A model generated the notes under the pieces. It did no database searches. It worked only from the letters and a program-made list of their open reading frames with translations, and was not told the DNA's origin. Positions 58,629 through 64,000 of a stretch of DNA of 64,000 nt are shown here, piece by piece (the first letter of the stretch is position 1; every line of letters starts with the position of its first letter). The translations under genes and the position numbers were made by a program. This DNA comes from Rotaria sp. Silwood1 (lineage: Eukaryota > Rotifera > Eurotatoria > Philodinida > Philodinidae): assembly GCA_905250075.1 (NCBI GenBank), contig CAJNOP010000019.1:1227781-1291780 (forward strand). The letters are read 5' to 3'.

Positions 58629-61600
58629 TTAAAACGATGTGGATTGATTTGAATACTTTGATGTTGCATGTAGAAATCGTGAATAAACTGATATGGGAAG
58701 TGTTTGCTGATATCGTTTTTCTAGTTCATTATTTAAACGATCGAATATGACCCAAGATTCCTTGTGCAATCTACAACGCTCTGAAAACTCATAAAACTGT
58801 TCGCCATTCATATTCTCAGTTAATAAAATCATCATGTCCAGATTTGTATCGAAGAGAAAATGTCGGACATGCTGTTTAGACCATAACACAATTGGGATTC
58901 GTTTGTATTCAGTTGAGATAACATTTGGGCGATTGAGTAACTTTGAGCTCGAAGATACAGCTGTACAAGCAGTTTGCAATATGGTATCAGTGACAACAGG
59001 CTCTGTCCTAGCATAATACATCATAAGATGAAATGTGTCTTTGTTAAGAAACTATCGTTAAATAGTTACAATACCTCTTCAATGTTGTAGTTTGTTTAGT
59101 TGTTTGTTCCATAGATCGCCGTCGTTCAATTTCATTTATTAACAAGCCCATACTCGTTTCAAAATCGTGTTTTCCAAAATTAATATACAGCTTTCCGGCA
59201 ACTAGGAATCCAAGCCAATCGTCCAATTGAACTTCTCTCATTTTCAGTGGAATAATTGTTTTCTTTCGAGCGCGTGCATATTCGGCTTCATTACGACAAC
59301 TTTCGCTTTGTTTATACGTTTCAGACATACATAAAAGAATTATTTTTGATTTTTCAATCCCCTGTGCCATTGCTTGACATAAAGAACCACTCAATTCATT
59401 TTCGTCTAACCATACTCGATAATTGCACTGTTCAGTTAAATACTTGTATATTTTACGTACTAATGGTTTATCACTCCAACTATAACTTATCATAAAATCA
59501 AATTGTGTTGTTTGGCTTCCTGTCATCTCTTCACATTGCTTTTTAAATTCATTTTCCTTTTCTAATTTCCAGAGAACACCGTCTGCTGCTTTTTTCAGAC
59601 CAGGATTTGTTGTTTTATTTTTATCTTCAGCAAGTTGTCGAATATGATTCATAAATGCTTGATTATTTTTCAATAACTGTGCTGCTTCCATATTGAAAGA
59701 CATCGTAAAAAAGCATTCCAATGCCAATTGTTCTACCGTTTCGGTTGCTTTTTTAGTCTTAGTGTATATAATTTGTACACCTTTTGGAATTGCTAAATTG
59801 TCAAAAACATTCATAGTTGATTCATCATCTATACTCAAGATAGATTTCAGCAGCATTTTGTCACACCGTGATTTTTCCATTGCTACTTCCATTAACAATT
59901 CTAAGCCATTATGTAGAAGACAATCAGTTTTCAATTGACTAAATTGTAAAAATGCTGTAAAAAAACCGAAGAAATCATTTATATATCATGAACCATTTCG
60001 TACTAATTATATCTTAGGTGGAAACTTTAGTGTCTTAGACGTAGTACTCCATTCATGTATATCCATACATCTATCTGAAACACGCTTTTCACAATATTGT
60101 CTGCATCTTGTGAAGATGTGCACCTTTTTGTCTTTAGCAATGCTATTAAACTATCAAATTGAGTTTCTCGATTTTCTCGTGAAATACGATTCTTAATGAG
60201 TGTTGTGCTTCAGATTCTTTGAGATATATCGAAAGAATACAAGAGAAAACTAGGTGTTGAATCCTTTGAATTTAAAAAAATGTTGACGTTTGGCAAACTT
60301 CTGTTTTTTTTTAAGCTGTTAAATGAAGTTTTTGATTTATAATAGGTTTGAAGTCTCAAAGTCTAAACCACTGTGTTTACTCCCTTGTGATTTGGTGTCT
60401 TGGCTATCTTTTCACGAGCCATGACAAATATTTCGACATGATGTTATTGTTACTTAGTAAAGGAACGTAACCGAGGTGATGTCAGTTCTCTCTTATCACT
60501 AAACATGAGCCATCATTATTTACGATGTAATGGTGTAGGAGTTATACTGGCAATACTTTGGAACTTGTCTATTTTCAATCGATTGAGAATACTGAAGTAT
60601 GTGAAAAGATCATGTGACATTGTGGTAATACAATTTCCTATAAATCTCTATTGATGTCAGTAATAAAGATCTCGATACATTATTCTTATGATGGCTTTAT
60701 GTGTGATGATATATAATATGTCATCTGGTTTTGCGATTTGAATAGTTTGATCGCATTGAACAATTCAATCACAGATTTTTCTACTGAAATTCTTCTTGGT
60801 AGTCATGTTTTTTCAGTGGAACGTAATATAGAACAAAATAAAATTTATCCTTGATGTGACAAAAATAATCTTCAATACATAATCAGTCAACAGATACCAA
60901 AAACTCTGCTTTCATCTTTTTATTAATATTCTCATTAGCATTATATTTTCTTTCAGTCTCTAAAACAGTGAACTAATATTCGACGATTGTTATTTGTCAA
61001 AGTATCGATTCGTCAAATTCTAATACTAAACTTTTGAAATAAAGTTTATGTTTGTTCATTGAAAACGCAGTGTTATCAATTGGAAGATATTACTGCAAAC
61101 TTACTTTACATCATAAAGTTTGAACAAGGCAACACTCCATATATGCTCCAATTAAACGTTAGTTATATATTATCTCTGATCTTTCCTTGAAGTCTTCTAT
61201 CACAGTCTACGATGATTTCTGGGGCTTGTCTGTCACGATCTGTTGGCGGAGGGAGGTATGGACGCGAATTTCTGCCTACAAACACTTCAACTCTCCTTTC
61301 AGATTGTGTTTCACAAAAGCACTACATGTTGGTAAGCAAACCCAAGTAGAATAAACGACTGATGGAATTCATCAGACCGATTCTCAGAATCAATCCGATT
61401 CTATTGAAGTCAAAAGAGTTCAGTGTTTTCTTTTGTTAAAGATTCCAACAATTTGATAGTGTCGAGATCAGATCAGGTTTTGGTAAATTCTGACATTCTA
61501 AAGCCTGAAAGTGGGAAAAATGATCGAATTTTAGTGGATTCGATAGCATTAAATGGAATATTTTTGACTTTCGAAGTTGAGTGAGCTGACCATCGAAACT

Positions 61601-63535
61601 GGTGTATAATATTTAATCTACGATATGATTTCTATAAAACTGAAAGTCCTCGAACTCAATAGAAATGATTGATTATGATCAAGGAAGAATAACACGGACT
61701 GAGAAGAAAAAATAACTAGCTGCTTGAAAAGCCTACTGCGTATTTAGTCTTTTGTAACAGTTCACATGGATATCTAACGTAAATTCAAATATTGATTTAA
61801 TTACTAATACACTACTTTCTAGAGTTTCTTCAAATTTACCTTTGAGTGTTGTCAACAATGTTATCAAATCGTATAAACGAAAAAGAGCTGGAATTTCACC
61901 GATTGTTGACTCTTTATTAACCACACGTATAGAGTTTATTAAAGTCGTAATTATTTCTTTTGTAAAACTAATTCCATTTTTAATATCTTTTTCATCTAGT
62001 AATAATGCCAGGATATTATAGACACATAATTTAATTGGATTAACATTGTTTATTTGATCCATAAATTGCAATAATATTTCTTTTATTTCAGTAGTATATT
62101 TCACTTCCACAAGACAATCTCCATTGGTGTTAATGAACATTAGAATTAACTGTACTATGGTCCATGTAACGAACGTAATTGTCAAAGTTTGAATCGTATT
62201 TTCGTAATAATTATTATCCCATTGAAATGGTATAATACCATAATCAGTATTACTATCATTTTTTCTTAAACTTTCCAAAATATATGGGTTAGAAAACCAA
62301 GGTAGTAACATTTTGATTATTGGCAAATATTCATCTTTCAATGCAAAGTTTTGTACTGGTCTTTCTATTGGCATGAAAATACTTTCTTCTGTTAGTTGCA
62401 TATTCATTAGATTCATAATCAAATATTTAATTGCATTTAATCTAAGTTGAATGTCATTGTCTTTTCCTTTTATTTCTATTATTGCTAATAATTCTTTCAA
62501 CAAATTTTCATATTTTGGTAACCAAAAATTACTACAAAATTTCGTTCGAGATTCTTTCGTGTAAAGAGCATTATTAATAATAAAATTAAAACTATCAAAT
62601 AATAAAGTTTTATCATGTTCACTTGTCGATATACTATTAAGTCGCTTCACTGCTTCTATATAAGCACTAGCACCATGTATTGAAGTCAGATATTGAACAA
62701 ATACATCAAAAAGTAACTGATTATCTTCATTATACTGTAGGCTTGATAATTCATCCTTTTTCATAAAGTTCAATTGTGCAACCATCATGGCGTCACGTTG
62801 AATTAAAACCTTAACTATTTTTTCCCAAATATGTTGGTAACTTTCTATGATATTCCAACTATGAAATTTGATAAATTTCAGAAATGAATCTTTTAACGGA
62901 ATTATTTCTCGATATAAAGTTTCTCGTATCACCAACCGTAGATTACCATCTTCATTGTTGGCATCATCACTATGATGCTCATTGCTTTCAATATCTAAAT
63001 TCTCGTCGTACACTGAATTTAATACATTGGAGATAAATTCAAGACAGTTTTCCATTAAAATAAATTCATCGTTAGACAACGTACCACTGTTTAAAACAAA
63101 TTTTTCAATAAGTTCAATCAATCGATCATAAATCAGTGAAATAATACGATGATTCAAATGTGATAATCCATCGTCAGACCGTAACGACTGAATTTTTGAC
63201 AATGAATGGATGATTTCAGCACTTGTATTTGGAGAAAACAGTTCTGCATAATGATCAAATAAAAACTTGAATTCATTTGAAGATAGTCTTTCAGTATTTT
63301 CTTTGTGAACCAATTCTATTAATTCACAAGACGAAGGTGACGATGTCATGATTCCAACGGTGTCTGGAAATAAAATCCAATGAAAATGAAACCATTCAAA
63401 ATTTTCATGAAGTATTGTTGTCAACTGATGAATCATTTTGGCCTTTCGTCTCAAACATTTAATCTGCACAAATTTATATAGTGAACACTCAGTAAAAGAT
63501 TTTTCGTGCTGTGTATCATTCTTCTGCATACTCAT
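58629..63535 (-). CDS. ARM-like/TIR protein with SAM-like C-terminal domain
   Basis: Three exons (63535-61737, 59938-59075, 59007-58629) join in phase to about 1013 residues. Residues 1-599 are an all-helical region resembling armadillo/HEAT solenoids. Residues about 600-735 continue as ARM-like helices (NGLELLMEVAMEKSRCDKML, LALECFFTMSFNMEAAQLLK, KKAADGVLWKLEKE). The TIR domain spans about 746-853: FDFMISYSWSDKPLVRKIYK, YRVWLDENELSGSLCQAMAQ and MSETYKQSESCRNEAEYARA. The Glu in SCRNE (about residue 817) sits at the position of the catalytic Glu of NAD-cleaving TIR domains. The C-terminal part (IPIVLWSKQHVRHFLFD, MILLTENMNGEQFYEFSERC) resembles a SAM domain. Domain order is thus ARM-TIR-SAM, unlike ARM-SAM-TIR in SARM1. 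The long intron (59939-61736, 1798 nt) was chosen because donor CA/GTAGGC and acceptor TTTAG agree in phase; two separate genes is the alternative. A role in NAD+ metabolism or immune signalling is inferred from family only. Confidence 0.75.
59939..61736 (-). other. Long intron of the ARM-TIR gene, or intergenic
   Basis: About 1.8 kb between the ARM-like exon and the TIR exon. No coding sequence or clear repeat is seen. If the two flanking exons are separate genes this would be the intergenic region with the TIR gene's promoter. Confidence 0.45.
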
Positions 63536-64000
63536 ACTACTGATTTATGTTTTATTATTTTATGTTCACAAATATCAAGAAACAAAAATATGAAACTGAT
63601 TGCCAAAATTACTCAGAATTAGATGTATTCACCTAGGAAAAAAAGACACTGCCGAAGCATGAATACATCACATGAACTATTTAAAAAAGAAAAGAAAAGT
63701 TTAATCAAATATTATCATTAACATGCTTTATATCTGATCAACTAGTGAAGAGAACAATGTAATCAGACAACAGCAAAAATTTATAGGCAGTTTGCATGAC
63801 CCAAAATATGGAAGAAAATTATTAAATTTTTAATGAAAATGCAAAGTTAAATGATACTACTTGTTAAAAATATTTTTAATATTCAACTTACTATTGACTC
63901 AAACAAGATTATTGTAGAGCATCACTTGTTTCTTCAACTTAAAACATCTACGATATGAAGAAAACGACACAAGAAAAGTAAAACAACCAATAGTGACTAA
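63536..64000. promoter_or_regulatory. Upstream region of the ARM-TIR gene
   Basis: 465 bases of AT-rich sequence to the window edge, upstream of the ATG at 63535. The promoter is expected here; no motif recognised. Confidence 0.35.

Noticed and set aside
61733-63535. The 600-residue ARM-like frame as a separate complete gene
   Set aside because: Its last codons overlap a good donor in phase with the TIR exon, and the combined domain order makes sense. It is kept only as an alternative.
1-64000. CRISPR array, bacterial operon, tRNA or rRNA genes
   Set aside because: No direct-repeat/spacer array, cloverleaf or rRNA-like sequence was seen, and the introns show the DNA is eukaryotic.

Overview
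The window is AT-rich eukaryotic nuclear DNA with many short introns (mostly 50-100 nt, GT..AG). It carries clearly animal genes: an RME-8/DNAJC13 N-terminus, an OXR1/NCOA7 gene with LysM, GRAM-like and TLDc parts, ZFPL1, EMC4, a homeobox gene and a PSTAIRE-type CDK. Taken with GT-rich tracts rich in TGTGGG and ribonuclease-inhibitor-type LRR, F-box-like and ARM-TIR genes on the right, the best guess is a bdelloid rotifer (Adineta or Rotaria type). This is inference; no marker gene settles the species.

Left two thirds (about 0.8-36 kb) is compact host sequence. On the minus strand lie the 5' part of DNAJC13 (824-2201, running off the left edge), a CDK (3846-5627), an unrecognised Ser/Asn-rich gene (5912-7682) and a 15-exon OXR1/NCOA7 gene (10227-20123). 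OXR1 has an internal alternative first exon (11992-12270) that would give a TLDc-only short protein, as in vertebrate OXR1 and NCOA7. Then follow a small mitochondrial-looking protein (20915-21377, +), an Ig-like membrane protein (22961-25257, +), a small membrane protein (25375-25853, -), ZFPL1 (26560-28233, +), EMC4 (29630-30288, +), a TPR protein (30413-33172, -), a divergent homeobox gene (33349-33813, -) and a Cys-rich type II membrane protein (34660-36148, -).

From about 36 kb the character changes. Genes are sparse and broken, and repeats dominate: two adjacent palindromic elements (37.9-38.4 kb), a roughly 90-bp tandem repeat (39.2-39.6 kb), a small Q-rich gene, an oligoribonuclease (REXO2) fragment running head-on into an orphan 3' exon (40.6-41.2 kb), a tandem array of single-LRR exons with a period near 140 bp (44.1-45.3 kb), an F-box-like gene (47.5-48.7 kb), a telomere-like GT tract (52.9-53.1 kb), a hAT-like element carrying a 1.4-kb palindrome and an exon-like stretch (54.6-57.4 kb), a decayed coding fragment (57.9-58.1 kb) and a three-exon ARM/TIR/C-terminal-domain gene of about 1013 residues (58.6-63.5 kb). 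This looks like an accessory, possibly subtelomeric, compartment. Its most interesting content is the ARM-TIR gene and the exon-periodic LRR array, both of kinds often linked to innate immunity.

Exon boundaries were set by hand from GT..AG sites and reading phase; most multi-exon models close in frame over their full length. Transcript data were not available.
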